Origin: Pagrus major
Taxonomy: Eukaryota; Chordata; Actinopteri; Spariformes; Sparidae
Assembly: GCF_040436345.1 (NCBI RefSeq)
Contig: NC_133223.1
Coordinates: forward strand, 13,707,613-13,771,612
DNA: 64,000 nt
Direction of reading: 5' to 3'
Shown here: positions 12,455 through 24,905 of the stretch, one piece after another
How positions within the stretch are numbered: the first letter of the stretch is position 1
Layout: each line of letters opens with the position of its first letter
Program-made: the position numbers and the translations under genes
Notes under the pieces: model-generated
What the model was told of the DNA's origin: nothing
Databases searched by the model: none
The model's input: the letters and a program-made list of their open reading frames with translations, nothing else

Positions 12455-12790
12455 AAGAGTCTGCAACCCTATTAGAAGGGTGGCGCACCATTCTGTGGAG
12501 TGCTGTCTAACACGTCCCAGATGTTTTCAACTGGCCTAAGATACCTTTTTTTTTAAGGTACCATTAGGCTTTGAAACCATTCAGTGCGTCCCCACGTCCT
12601 GTGGATTGGGGCATTGTCATCTCTGAAAAGGCCACTCCCATCAGGATAGAAATGTTTCATCCTAGGATAAGCTGATCACTCAGAACAGTTTTATTGATTT
12701 GTGGCAATCCTTGTCTCTGTGGGAACAAGTGAACAAGACCATACCAGCAAAATGCTCCCGACATCATAACAGAGCCACCGTTTGTTATGT
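12455..12790 (-). pseudogene. Tc1/mariner transposase relic
   Basis: Read on the minus strand this region encodes broken pieces of a Tc1-type DDE transposase: GSVMMSGAF near the high-coordinate end, then DDNAPIHRTWGRTEWF, then PVENIWDVLD. DNAPIH and PxENxWD contain the second and third catalytic acidic positions of the Tc1 D-D-E/D triad. Stop codons and a poly-T insertion break the frame, so no enzyme can be made. No terminal inverted repeats were recognised around it. Confidence 0.75.
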
Positions 12791-12929
12791 TTCTCCACTC
12801 ATTTATTCACATTTTCCTTAGATTTTTCACACATCTGCAAGATATCATGCACTATGAACATTTGTAATTTTGTATTAAAATAGGCTTACACTTGTAAACA
12901 ATAGCTTGTAGATAATGAGCCTTAAGGAT

Positions 12930-13205
12930 AAGCTCATCCAGGAATGAGAATCCAGTTAATATCTGCCCATGCTGATGGAAAGTCAGGTGAAGTTTCATAT
13001 TCCACAAAACATTTCTGGAGTTTCAAAGCGAAACAGCGTTGCAGCATCCTCTTAAACAACTGGGGACTGGTTTTAACAAGTAAAAAGAACAAACGGAAAT
13101 AAAACTTTAAAAAACCCATAAAGCTCTCTAAGGCCTTGAAAACTTCACCTGACTTTCCATCATCTTGGGGGCGAGTAGATAATGAGTGAATTTTCATTTT
13201 TTGGG
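12930..13205. mobile_element. MITE-like repeat with 22-bp inner inverted repeats
   Basis: Positions 12974-12995 (gatggaaagtcaggtgaag plus ttt) pair perfectly with 13140-13161. The left half shares the block acaaaacatttctggag with the MITE at 29392-29539, followed by related gcagcat sequence. This indicates one family with different internal sequence. The outer ends are degraded and no target duplication is visible. Confidence 0.65.
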
Positions 13206-14532
13206 GAATTTATCCAATAATTCAGGTCTGATCTACTAAATCATTCACAATGATTCAATACTTAGAGTAGAGTAGGCCTAATTTACAGACAGGTTATTCC
13301 AGTAGTGTACAGGTTTGATAAGGTGCTTGTATGGTGTACTCTAAATGTAAATCAAATGGCTCATCAATGATTAGTTATTTTGCAGAATGTGGTTTTTAAT
13401 GAAAAAAAGAAACAACTACAACATAAACTAAGACTGCAAACTAAACTATAATGTTGTTGACTTAATATGGCCTGAACAAGCTAAAAACTCAAAATGTGCA
13501 CACTATTCTATGAAATAGTTTTTTCTCAGCAGCCTAAATCTTACGTCAGATCACTGCTGTGTTTCTACATCCTGAGAGTTTCTCCTGTGTATAAACTCTG
13601 TCAGCCATCAACAATCCCTTCAGGCCGATAAAGTCCTGTCGTCAAACACCTCTGTCCCTCACACTGTATCTGTCAGCTGGTGCTCCCGCAGTCTGCCTAA
13701 TCTTCAAGGTCACCTGAGAGTGTTTTGCATCTGCATCGGTCACGATTAGACCACCATCTGCCTCAGCTTTGATGGCAGAGAGCTGCCAACAGTTGGGATT
13801 ACACATTCCTATGGGAGACTGATGACTGCAACACCTCAGCAGACCTCACAGTGCTGTGGTTTTTTTTCTATACCTGAGAGCACATTACCTTTTGGAGGCA
13901 TGTTTGCTTTTCACAGGAACATTAACACAGGACAGCATTATTTGTTATGGTTAATGGAAAAAGAATGGAGGAGGAAATATTTTGTGAGCTAAGTGTGAAT
14001 AAGTGTGAGCTGCAGTACCAGTAAATAACCACATGATGGCAGTAAAGGGCTTCTTGCGTTCTCATTTTTCACCATCCACATAACAATGAAAGCACAGCAT
14101 CATTTTGGTTGTTTACCAGTTAATTCAATTTCCTGTAGTGACACTGGGATTATGCACGTGAATTCAAATGACTTTTGTTTCCTGTGTGACTTCCTGCTGT
14201 TTGAGCAGAACGGTTCACAATGAGCTCAGTGCAGAAACAACCAAACAGCTACTTAATGAAAGCAGAACACGTGGGCAGCTCAGCCTGTCGGTCGTGTGTC
14301 TCTTGTAAATGTGATTTGAATGAAAGAATGAAAGTTTTGATTAGTATCAGAATCGTTTAAAGTTAAAATCTGTGTTGCATTAAGGGCTTCAAATTCAATT
14401 CTGAAAAGTAAGTAGTAGGGACGAGCACACGTGAGCTGTACCTTAGAGAGAAAATTAACTAAAAGCACGACAAGTGCGAGCAAGCCTGAAGGAGTAGAGG
14501 CCAGGGTAAAGAGCTAACTGCTACCAGCTTAA

Positions 14533-14744
14533 AGGCCCAGTGTGTAGGATTTAGAGGGATCTATTGGTCATTTATATATACAGAGAGAGCAGGTCCTCCT
14601 CCATGTTGCACCGCCATGTTACTACAGAAGCCCAGAATGGACAAACCAAACACACAGGCTCTAGAGAGGGCCAGATGAGTTATTTAGTTGGTTTCAATCT
14701 GCAACCTCTTCTCTAAAGGCCACTCAATCCTACACACTGGATCT
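14533..14744. mobile_element. TTAA-flanked MITE, 212 bp
   Basis: The termini read aggcccagtgtgtaggat and atcctacacactggatct, a near-perfect terminal inverted repeat of about 18 bp. TTAA directly flanks both ends (14529-14532 and 14745-14748), consistent with a TTAA target duplication as in piggyBac or Kolobok-type elements. There is no coding capacity; it is presumably non-autonomous. Confidence 0.8.
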
Positions 14745-16684
14745 TTAACCTGTTTAGAACTAGCCTCTATTTTGTGTCTCAGCTCGATAATCAACAGAGT
14801 GTATATCTGCAACTACAACGTCTATTTGAAATATCAAGGTATAATAAAGGGAACACTTGAAATATTTGTTCAGATGTGTAAGTATAAGTATAAATGTCAC
14901 TGGGTCTGAGTAACTTAAGTTGGCACACAGCATAAATGAGAGATTCTTTTTTTTTTTTTTTAATTACAATTTTAGAATGAATCTCGCTGAGGAATGATGC
15001 AGCCGCAGCTCCAAATTTCTAGCATAGCAAAACACCTGAACATTACCCCTGCCAATTTTTATGCTAATCAAGTGAATCAGAACAAAATTAGAGAGGTTTT
15101 AGCACAGATTTTGGAATATTTTGGCACCATCTGTGCCATTTAAAATTCTTCAGGTTAAAGAGCAACTCAACATCTTAATCTACCTTTGTGTCAGTGTATG
15201 TTCAGTTATCTTATTATGCTATCAATCGATTAAACATTGCCAGGCAAACAGACATCTTAATATAAAAGAACTAACCAAACATCAATCATACTGTAACTGA
15301 ACACACATTGAAACAAACAGGACAAAGGGCTAGAAAACCAATCTTTCCACCCAAAATGTTAAATGATATTAATAATAATAATGATATATTTTACTTTTAA
15401 ATTATGATTTAGTATTTAATATTACTAAACCTCACTTCTACTTTTTGGTCTGACAGCCACCAAAAAGTGGCAAGTGCTGAAGTGGGAAGCCTCCTCATAA
15501 ACACCAGATTTCCTAATAGTGTTCCCAGAGAGTTTTTCTGTGGCAGTCTTTTTTCTTTTCTTTTTTCTTGATGTGTTTGTATATAATATTATTATTTCAG
15601 GGGTCGTCTGTCCATGTGTCATTTAGGGCGGGGGAAGTAAAGAGGGGAAACTCTGGTGGGGCAGTTAAGAGTGTTTTTGTCAGGTAGGTGATGATTGTCA
15701 TATTATACATGGATAAACAAGAGTATCGAGCTTGTATTGTTAGGTTTAAATGATCACTGTCAAGTGTTATAAATATATGTGAAAGCTAATGATTTGCAGT
15801 CATACTCAACCTAACCTCCAGTACTGGAAAAAAAAACTGATCATAAAAAATGTAATACAAGCTTTACAACTGCACAAACTAGCTGGGCCAAATTAGCATT
15901 AACATTACCGTTTATGGAGTTGCTGAAATGTATATGTACAATGAATAGCTCTAACTCTAACTCTAACTATTGGATGTGCGGTTCCAGGCTGTACTTGTAA
16001 AGATTAGAGGGCCTTGGATTTGAGACTGAAATCTGTTGTTTAGATAAAATAGAGTATTTCCACAAAGAAGTATGTGGGAGAAGCAAAGGTAGGTAGAGTT
16101 TATAAAGTGCAGATGAGTGAAGGTATGTTGAGAATGATTGCTTTGCAGTGTGACAACATAAAAGATGTACTTTGAGGAGGATTCCTTAAGTCAAAAGAGA
16201 ACCAGAGAAAGAAATGAGACAGATTAAAGTAAGTGGAGTATTTTCGAGGGCAGAATATATAAAGCCTCATCTATACAGCAGCCTGGTTGTTAGGAAGCAT
16301 TAATGTAGACAGGATAATGATTCCTCCATCTTGCTCTTTACATTTCTTCTCCTCCAACCTCTCTCAGCATTATTCAGCCCCTATTGCTGTCTCATCTTAC
16401 AGGACCCGCATCCCACATTCACATTGATTTGCTCCTCCATACGTTTTGCACTAATGGAAATGCTTTTATCCAGGTCTCATTTTCACACGTTTCATGTCCT
16501 TTCAACATTTGGTGGCTTCTTTCTTCAAGGATAAGGTTGGACATGTTCTGTTCTGTTTTATGTTCTGTACTGCTCTTACTGTCAAATCTTGTGAAAAGAC
16601 CAATAGCATCAATGAATCTATCATATAAACACGTTAATATATCATATTATTTATCGAGCATATTTACTTTAAAAAATGACTTAC

Positions 16685-17033
16685 AGCAACATTATGTAAC
16701 TTTTGTAGGTTAAAATAAAAGTTTCACCATCATGTTGATGATACAACGTCTTGAAATAGGGTGAATTTATTTCTGCACTCTGTAACTTCAGTGAGAGGGT
16801 AGGATCACAGTGATACATACATGTTTACTTCAACATACATGTTTACTTCAACATACAAGTTTTCAACACATAACATTGTTATAATGTAATGAGTTTTGTT
16901 TGTAGTTAACACCTACATTATGTCTGACAAACTGTTACAGACCTGGGATTTGTATTTACCACAGTGGTGTTGCAGTTAGAAACTGTAGGGGGCGCCAAAT
17001 CACACAAAATGCCAATTTCTACATAATGTTGCT
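16685..17033. mobile_element. MITE with agcaacattatgta termini, about 350 bp
   Basis: The left end agcaacattatgta and right end tacataatgttgct are inverted repeats. The flanks are ttac and ttaa, so a TTAA duplication is possible but imperfect. The same terminal motif recurs once at about 44432-44450. A near-tandem duplication (catgtttacttcaacata) lies inside at 16819-16855. There is no coding sequence. Confidence 0.7.
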
Positions 17034-17413
17034 TTAAAACATTAATTGCCCATCAAAACAGTTACATTTTTGTTACCCGAAATTGTGTTTATCTAGTCAG
17101 ATTTTTTATTAATCTAAGTTTTTTTTTCTGTCGAATATTTGATACTTTTACGGCTTGAGCCCTTGAAAAAACATTCAAATGAAACAATCTGAGAGAGAAA
17201 AACCCAAACTTTGTCTGGACAGCTGTTAACACGGCGGTAATAACCTGTAACAAGTCTGGACAAGTAGACCCTGACTTGTTTTGAGGTGTTACAAGTTAAG
17301 TAAGTCAGATTGAATTCTATTACTGTCAAGAATGATTACAATTACATCAATGAGCCACACCGCCGCACTGGATGACACGTTTCCTCATTACTGAGAAAAT
17401 GTATGCTGTAGTT

Positions 17414-17424
17414 CACACACACGC

Positions 17425-17503
<79 letters not shown>
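17414..17503. repeat. (CA)n microsatellite, about 90 bp
   Basis: About 45 CA units, with two CG-containing interruptions near the left end. A pure dinucleotide tract of this length is likely to be polymorphic. The cysteine/valine-rich open frames across it are artefacts of the repeat. Confidence 0.95.
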
Positions 17504-17504
<1 letters not shown>

Positions 17505-19019
17505 CATCCAGCTGCTGTATACAAAGCAGAGCACTAAAATGTGCCTGATGCAGGTGCCCACACACAGCTCTTTCACAGCTTCAACTTGCTTTTGACTTCA
17601 CCCAAAACTCTGCATTAAAAGTTGGTCATGAATATGTTATTTGCAATTCTTGTCAAATCTTGTTTAATCATTTTTGAAAACATTTACACAACTCAACAAA
17701 ATATGCAACAAAGGTCTAGTTGTTTTTGGACATTTCAATACAGAAATGGTGCATTATATCTTTAAACTTAGGCTTGTGATAAAGCTGTAGATGAAATTCA
17801 GTTTTTACTCTGGAAGACGTGCTTCTCCTTATCAAATAAAAAGAGGCTTATCTCAGCCAGTTTATTTGCCTTTGCCTGACATACAGGAGTGCACTCTACA
17901 TTCATTCCTCTTTTCATTTTATCAACAGTAAATTGACACAGCACTGTACACTGGGGTTGGCGGGCACACTTATCTGTAAAGCTGTTACAACCATCTTAAG
18001 TATGTGAACAGCTAGATCCATACATTGTAAAATGTGGTTCCTCTCTGGGACTTCAAGTCACTTCTGTCAGGCGTGTTATCTCTCTATCGTGCATGTTATC
18101 TATCATGTAATGTGTCTGGAATGTACTTAATTCTGCTTATCTGATGTGGCCAGGACACACTAATTTCATAAAGGCGTTCCTAGTTGAATAAAGGCAAAAC
18201 TGTATGGTAAAAATGTATTTTGCCTTTTTAGGAAAAGAAGCATGTGTGGAGCTAGTTTTACCACTTTTGGTTGGCCACCCGATGATTTTCAGCGGCCCCT
18301 TCTGGCCCCCCTACAAATAATTTCTGGGAGCGGCCCTGGATTCAGAGATTAAAGTGTCAGAAATCAAACTGTTATTCAAAGCAAAGATGGTTTTTCTAAG
18401 AGGGAAGTGCATGTAACTCTAAAACACTCTCCAGAAGCTGGATCAAATGTATCCAAATTACGATCAGGCAGACACACCCTATCCATACCATCAGAACATT
18501 GACACATCAAGCTCAGTTCCTTGAGAGATAGAAAAGCAACTTGATCCCAGATACAGAATTTGATAAACAATGAACGCCACACTCCGACGTGTAGCAGTTT
18601 CTAAAGCCAATGCTCAGAATAGAAACAAAGCCTCACTTTGAAAACTTTGAAAATTGCATAAAATGACATAAACTTGCATAATTTCCAAGCTTAAGGCTAA
18701 ATCATACATTCACGTGCTTGAAATCTCATTGGCTACATGAGGCATCAATCATCCAGAGGCTGGTGTGTAAGTGGCTCAGGAGAGAGGTGGAACAAGGAGT
18801 GGGTCTCTATCTGTCTGACAGTAACCAAGTCTGTGAGGTTTGTCCTCTGTCACAGCACTGTGACTCGTCCTCTGGCCAACAACAGAAAGACACAGCATGA
18901 ATTATGCCGATGTCCTCAGAGAAAAACAAACATTGGCAGACCAGATAAATGGATGGAAATGAGAAAAAAACAACTAACTTTACACCCCGTGGCTGAATGG
19001 TGGGACAGTCTGTCTGGAC

Positions 19020-19072
19020 ACCAGGTGTGAAAACTGTCTGGTACATACCAGGTGTGAAAACTGTCTGATACG
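19020..19072. repeat. Two-copy tandem repeat upstream of the otospiralin-like gene
   Basis: The unit ccaggtgtgaaaactgtctg occurs twice in tandem with a period of about 28 bp, about 500 bp before the proposed first exon. Only two copies are present. Confidence 0.8.
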
Positions 19073-19479
19073 TGCATGCATGCTTCATCTGCTTCCGTTT
19101 TCACTCTCCCCTTTTAACCTTAGAGATCCAAATTAGTCCCGCAGCTCAAGGCTAAAAATCTCCCACTGAGCTCTTGATGGTTGTGACAACAACAGTTAAA
19201 TATATATTGTAGAAAAAATAATTTGTCTGTCGATATGAGAGGAGGGCCAGCGGCTGGATCCAGATGTGACCTCTCCTTTATTTTACCTCACCTTGCCTAC
19301 AAACATAAGATTTTAACAACACATGGGGACATTTTTACACCATAAAAAGCTAGATTGTGTTCCTTTGAACAGACATGAGATGTGTGAAAGAAGCTCTGTG
19401 ATGTGCCTTGTGGACAGACAGGCAGGTGTAAAGAGGCGAGATGTGAAAAACAAACATGTACGCCTACCTGTCTACTCCT

Positions 19480-19565
19480 AATCAAGATGCAGTCTTCATC
19501 CTGGGATCAGTCTGAGAGAGAGAGGATGAGTGAGAGGAGCACGAGCATAATCTCCTGCAGCTCAG
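19480..19565 (+). other. otos: Possible 5' non-coding exon of the otospiralin-like gene
   Basis: A good donor (ctcag before gtgaga at 19566) lies about 210 bp upstream of the acceptor at 19773 that opens the start-codon exon. A purine-rich stretch before it could be a 5' UTR exon. No clear TATA box or start site is visible, so this is inference from the splice signals only. Confidence 0.35.
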
Positions 19566-19784
19566 GTGAGACGAGACAGAGGAGGATATTTGATGAATAT
19601 TTTTGAAATTCTCTAGAGATACATGTAGTAATGTTGCAGCCTGATCTCCTGGAATATAACATTTCAGCACCATGTTTTTTAAAATTCTGATGGAGGTGCT
19701 CTTTATGCACATGCATTCACACACACATTTCTCCAGGATTACTTTATTTCATCTCGAGCCTTTTGCCTTTCAGTTCCTGGAAGC

Positions 19785-20205
19785 ATGCGAGCTCTGTATG
19801 TGTCAGTGCTGCTCGTTTCCCTTCTGCTCGGCTTCCTGCCGCCTATAGGTACATCAGCAGCTCACACAGAGCAATACACATGAGCGGACTTGACAGTGTA
19901 ATATACAGTAATTCTGACATGATGGACAAAGTGTGAAATAATGTTCACACCTCTTTCTGTCTTCGTCTCCTTTGACAGGAGCAGAGGAGAGCGTCGCCGG
20001 CGGGAGGAGGGAGGACAGGCAGAAACGAAGCCCGCCCTACTGGGGCCTGTGGTCGTCAGACTTTTTCGGGTGGTTGGAGGAGCTGCGAGCTCAGGCAGCT
20101 TACGAGGGGATGCAGGACCTGGCTCGCACCTTCTGGGCTCACTTCCCCATCAGCAACGAGCTGGGCTACGATAGTCCCGAGTCTGACCCTCAACCTGAGG
20201 AGTGA
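19785..20205 (+). CDS. otos: Otospiralin-like small secreted protein
   Basis: Two exons, 19785-19848 and 19979-20205, joined through a split glycine codon (g|ga, phase 1), give 96 residues. Exon 1 is a signal peptide (MRALYVSVLLVSLLLGFLPP). The mature part has an acidic/basic propeptide with a possible furin site RQKR (residues 35-38), then PYWGLWSSDFFGWLEEL, AAYEGMQDLARTFWAHFP and a short acidic tail. This matches otospiralin, a secreted inner-ear protein whose mammalian form has PYW...SDF, a DMARTFFAHFP block and about 89 residues. The acceptor tttcag precedes a short 5' UTR and the start codon. Human OTOS lies at 2q37, away from NCK2, so its position here is notable. The function in fish is not known to me. 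The fit to the family is good, but orthology is an inference from motif order. Confidence 0.85.
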
Positions 20206-20514
20206 GGAAGAAGAGAGACAGGGTGCAGATTTAAGAGTGTGAGGGTGGGTGGAAGCCTCCTTCAACATGTGTTTACATGTTCACAGCATGGGGACGTTGC
20301 TGTCTGTATGTATAAAAATATACAATTGTGTAGTATTTCTTCCCTATTGTGTTTCCTTTTAAAAAGTATTGAAGTGATAACTCTTTCCTTTGCCACAAAC
20401 TGGGTTTGCACATTTTGATGAAACTATAGAAATCATTGTTTTTAAACTTGTAAAGTATAGAAAATATGTAATGCTTCATGTCTTATACAACACTTATATA
20501 TTACATTTGTTTGC

Positions 20515-21110
20515 AAACCACCCAATCGCCAGAATAAATGTTGACAATGTATATTTCTGCAAATTACAGATATGTTCAAACATTTCTTTGTGTTGCTCTT
20601 GTGATTCTTTAGGTACTATTTTCCATCATATCTTGTGACAATGCTGTGCTTATAGTACCACTTGGTAAGGGTTAGGGAGGGAAAATATGATGTTTTGGCT
20701 TAAAATACTTGTTTTGTCCACCACAAACTGCCTCGAGATGTGCCAGGGTCTAGTTAAAAGTTTCAGTTTTGGTAACTACAAACACGGCTGGAAATGCCCG
20801 TGTCAAAAATGAGTGGTTTAGATACAGCAGGAAATTGTCCCGAGGTCTCCTTAAAAATATCCAGTGGTGTCCCGCATACAAATGTTGAAACGCAGTCTTG
20901 AACTGTGGTCACTGGCTTGGCCTTCTCAACTTAACTCAACCACCATCCCCTCTAGCTTTGGATACAACAGTCAGGTAATAAACATGGAATCTGAACGTGA
21001 TGTTAGTTTTGTAGAAATGTCAACGTAGCCTGTGACACAAATGTGAAGGTAACCTCGGTTTGTAGAAACGTTTACTGCCAACATCTTATGGTGACTGAGC
21101 TTTTGCCAAA
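20515..21110. repeat. Interspersed repeat downstream of the otospiralin-like gene, copy 2
   Basis: It shares the block cccaatcgccagaataaatg and later segments with the copy at 10955-11400, in the same order. The AATAAA at 20533-20538, about 330 bp after the stop codon, lies inside it and is the first clear poly(A) signal for the gene. The outer limits are approximate. Confidence 0.6.
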
Positions 21111-22080
21111 TAATAAGACAAATGAATTAACATTATGTTTTCCTACACAGTGACTTTATGTTTAATACAACATTTGTGCAAAAATCCTCTCTTCATGAAC
21201 ATTTGAATGTTCTTTTCATACTTTCCAACCCTCATGATTTTCATTGTCTCCTCCTGGTGTCACACTTCCCCTTTTTTTGCTCCTGAAATATGACAATTTT
21301 TCAAACTTTTTTCCCTTTTGGTAATCATAACCTGTTTCTGGCACTGTACAGCGTGTACTCTTGCTGTGCTGTGGCACCTCATAATCCTCAGTGAGTGAGA
21401 GATGGACAGAGAAATGGAGAGGAGAAAGGATTTTACACAAATTGCAGACGCCCTGGGGAGAAGAATTCCCATTTCTTTCTTGTAGTTTTAAAGTAAAGGG
21501 GCCATAATAATCTGCCGTGTCGATTTTTCTGTCAATCACCATGAATAGGCTGCAGGGCTGATGGATGTCAGTCTGCAGGACTTTTTTCTATTAAGTGTTC
21601 TAACATTGCTGTGCACTTTTACTGGAGTTAAGGATTGGGGTACTTCCTCCACCGCTGGGCATCTCAGAGTCTCCAAACTAACATAAAGCATCATTTTCTG
21701 CAGCAGACTTCGACTTAAACATGTAAACAGTTCAAAATCCTCTTTGCAAGCATTCTCATGAAAATGTAAGGAACATGAACCTCAGGGTTTCTTTCATCTT
21801 TTAGCTAGTAGAATGCAAATTTTGACCTTGAGATTTGTCTTTTGAGTGAAGAGTGTTGGTGTGAGCTTTCTGAGATGTCTGTGTGCAAAAGTGTCAGACA
21901 GACACTAAAGTGAATCTGACTCGGGTCACAATGCTCAGTCAAGTCAAGTGTGAGGAGAAGGGGGAAGGGAAGATGGAGTCAAAGACATTCCATATATTTA
22001 CATCTGATAGGTTTACCCTTTTTGCTTTGATGATAATTTCATGCTTTTGCGGGCAAATAAAAATAAAGCTTTGTACATAA

Positions 22081-22165
22081 TAATAATAATAACTTTATTT
22101 ATATAGCACTTTTCAAAAACAAGTTACAAAGTGCTTTACAATAAAACAGATAAAATAATTAGTTA
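22081..22165. repeat. Fish interspersed repeat fragment (TTTATATAGCAC type)
   Basis: A taa microsatellite runs into actttatttatatagcac, then acaaagtgctttacaata. I recognise this as a very common teleost repeat end. Only about 85 bp are present. Confidence 0.7.
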
Positions 22166-22228
22166 AAATCCAAACAGAGATATAATATTTAAAACAATTT
22201 AAATAGTTACATCAGTAGTCGTGTCCAG

Positions 22229-22795
22229 GGATGCTGGAAGGCAGTCACAGCTGGGGGTGCTGAGAAGTCGGTCTGTATTTTGATGTTGTAGTAAATGTAT
22301 AGGATAACTTATATCTAACAAAAATGTGTAACAATTTGAAAACTGAAGACAGCGTATGTGAAAACCAACTACAGGTTAAGGGGCCACAACCTCTGCAGTC
22401 GACAACAGCAAGGAGATGAAGAGGGAGAGGAATTCCCCAGACTCTCTTATAAAATCTCTGAATTTTGTGTATGGTTGAGTTAAGAGAAACTTTATAAACT
22501 TTGTACAATGCTTTCCATGATAAATTCCTAATCATTTGGTCCTTCTTGTAAATTCGGCAAGTATTATACATGAATATAGACATCTCATAGTAGAGAGGAG
22601 CATTTCTGACATGGATCTGCCTGTTTGTGACAGTTAACAGAGACTCCAGTCTGCAGTGAAGTTCACACACTTGGCAGATTAACCAGAGAACTGTCAAGTA
22701 ACATTGTTTTCATGATGGAAGAAAGTTTTTATATCATGTGGAAGATCAATTAAAGGGATTTATAAAATCTCTTAGGGGGAGCTGCAGCCCCCTCA
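22229..22795. mobile_element. Candidate non-autonomous DNA transposon
   Basis: The block opens with agggatgctg and closes with cagcatccct, a 10-bp inverted terminus. GC-rich subterminal sequences (cacagctgggggtgctgag and ggggagctgcagccccctc) are also roughly inverted. No exact target duplication was found. The 150-residue minus-strand open frame inside resembles nothing known and is probably chance. Confidence 0.45.
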
Positions 22796-24824
22796 GCATC
22801 CCTACTTCCCGTGTCCATTGTCGTGTCCACATATCCCAACGCTCAGTGTGGTGTACATGTGATGTGAGTGAAGATCAAACCAGATGTCAGATGAAGGTTT
22901 CACAATCATTGGATATTTCTTCCTGTCAGAAAAGCCATGTTCTCTCTGCGCCACATGTCTTTCATCCCCTCGTTCTCATCCTCCTCTCTTGTTTCAGTCA
23001 GCTCCGTGGTGGCTGAAGGATTACAAATGGACCCCGAGGGACACATGACTGATCAGTGTGTGCGTGTCTGTTTCCACTATGTGTTTTGGGGGTTTCAGGC
23101 AGAGATCTATGAATTTCACGCTCAGGAAATCTGTATTCCTATCTCATAAATCCACAGACATCTGTTTTGCCTTTAGTATTTTTGTTTTTCATCCACAATG
23201 AGAATGTGCGCCGGAGGACACTGAGCCATTCATGAGACCCACTGTAGACAGAGAAGCCAGGGATGCAGCCTGCCCCTTCTCAGAGGTATCTGATGAATAA
23301 AAACGCAGGGGAAATCATGTCTATAGGCAGCCGGAGGTTAGAGCTTTTCAGCAATACACCAGCCATGACTCACACTGTTCAGTTCAGTGCACAATGAACT
23401 GAGCCTCTTTTTCGTTCCAGTATCCATGTGTGAGTGTGCAGCTAAAGTGTTTGTGAGTGAGGGAGCACACAGGCAAAATGCACGGTTTTTATAAAGAAGA
23501 CACTGATTCAGCTTGAACGATGAATTAAGGCAAGCAGGAGTGCATGAATATTCATCCTCACTCTATTTGCTTCAACTTTCCAGCCTTTTGTTTTGTTGCT
23601 CACTTCAACACCTCCCAAAATCCAGCATGAAAGCACTGCAGTCGTCTGCCAGCTTCTCGGTTTCCTGCATTCCATCTCCACCTGAGAGGAACAGAGAGAG
23701 ACTCTTTTTAGATCCAAACCAAACACACACACACACACACAGTGAGAATTTGTCAATGAAACCTCTATAAAGTAAAAGTTTATCATTTAATCTGGAAGCA
23801 AAAAGGCTGTGATGACTGTGTGTACAGTGGTTTCGTGTGGAATTTATGACTGAGTTACAATCACAGCAGTCAGCAGTCATAAAAGTGAAATTAACTATAA
23901 ACAGTGCAACACAACCTTCCCTTAACAAATGAAGTCAAATTTAAAAGAAATAAAAAACACACTCTGCCAGTTTTATGCACTTGTTACTTGGTCTTTTAAG
24001 ACCGGTAACCTGTGGTGGCTAATGTTAGCAAATATGTACTAACACTGGCTAATGTTAGCAAACCTTAACTCGATCTTGAGCATGGATGTTAAAAGTGAGC
24101 TGGATACAGCGTTGCGTCAAAGCAATTTGTCCTCGTGGCCACTTGCGGTACTGCAATGAAAAAAACTGCACACATTTTCCCATTGAGTATCATCATAACC
24201 GAGATATAAATAAAGATTCAAGACTGGATCTTGCTTGGTTGTGACACCATCACTGTGACAAAAATCTGTCCACGGGAAGCTGACAACGACACCTGACAGT
24301 GCTCAATCTGCTGCTAATTACCAGCTGTGGCAGCATTGGCTGGTAATGTTTTCACTGTGAGAGTCTATGTGTCTCATTATGGCAAATGCTGGATAGCATC
24401 ATGACCGTGCAAGATGCAGCCATTAAACTTCACAGGTGTGCAAGCTGAGAATAACCAAGAGTGTAGAGAGCTATTCTGATGTTTGTGCTGTCATCCAAAA
24501 GTAGTCTGAGTGGGCCAGCGAAAGAAACCCTGATGTACATGTGCAGTGGGCCACACAACTCAAAAACAATCCTGGAAAGTAGAAAACTTATTTGCCTAAC
24601 GTGGGAAATTTTCATTTGATTGAAAGGGCGCTATCTTTGCTGGAAAACTTGAGGACGGAAAATGGCACTCAGTAGAGCACAGCTCCGCCAAGGCCCAAAC
24701 ATCTGCTTTTGTAGTCACTCATAAATACCAGCCACCAATGCACTATTCTCTAACAAAATGTTGTAAAAAAAAAAAGACAGTGAGGAAATATTCCTGGATC
24801 CACAACAAAAGTTAATCAGGTCTC

Positions 24825-24905
24825 CTCTGGGCTGAGAGCCATCCTCCATCCAAGTTTAGTGGAAATCCATTCAGCAGTTTTTGTGTAATTCTGATGACAA
24901 ACCAG
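24825..24905 (-). repeat. Fish repeat fragment, partner of 36965-37085
   Basis: About 70 bp (gagagccatcctccatccaa ... ggaaatccattcag ... tgacaaacca) match the reverse complement of about 36965-37045 with few differences. Two opposite-oriented copies in one window show it is interspersed. The family is familiar from teleosts. Confidence 0.75.

Larger units (their letters stand above)
11961..19480. other. Spacer between nck2 and the otospiralin-like gene
   Basis: No supported coding exon. It holds a SINE-like relic near 12195-12330, a Tc1 transposase relic at 12455-12790, MITE-type repeats at 12930-13205, 14533-14744 and 16685-17033, and a long CA microsatellite at 17414-17503. A short tandem duplication lies at 16819-16855. 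The remainder is unremarkable AT-rich DNA. Confidence 0.7.

Noticed and set aside
15952..15970. Telomere-like ctctaa/ctaact repeats
   Set aside because: Only about three units, not the vertebrate TTAGGG array; a chance short tandem repeat.
17342..17576. Cysteine/valine-rich open frames
   Set aside because: They are the CA microsatellite read in two frames.
22245..22697. 150-residue open frame on the minus strand
   Set aside because: Inside a transposon-like block, without family resemblance or a plausible gene structure.
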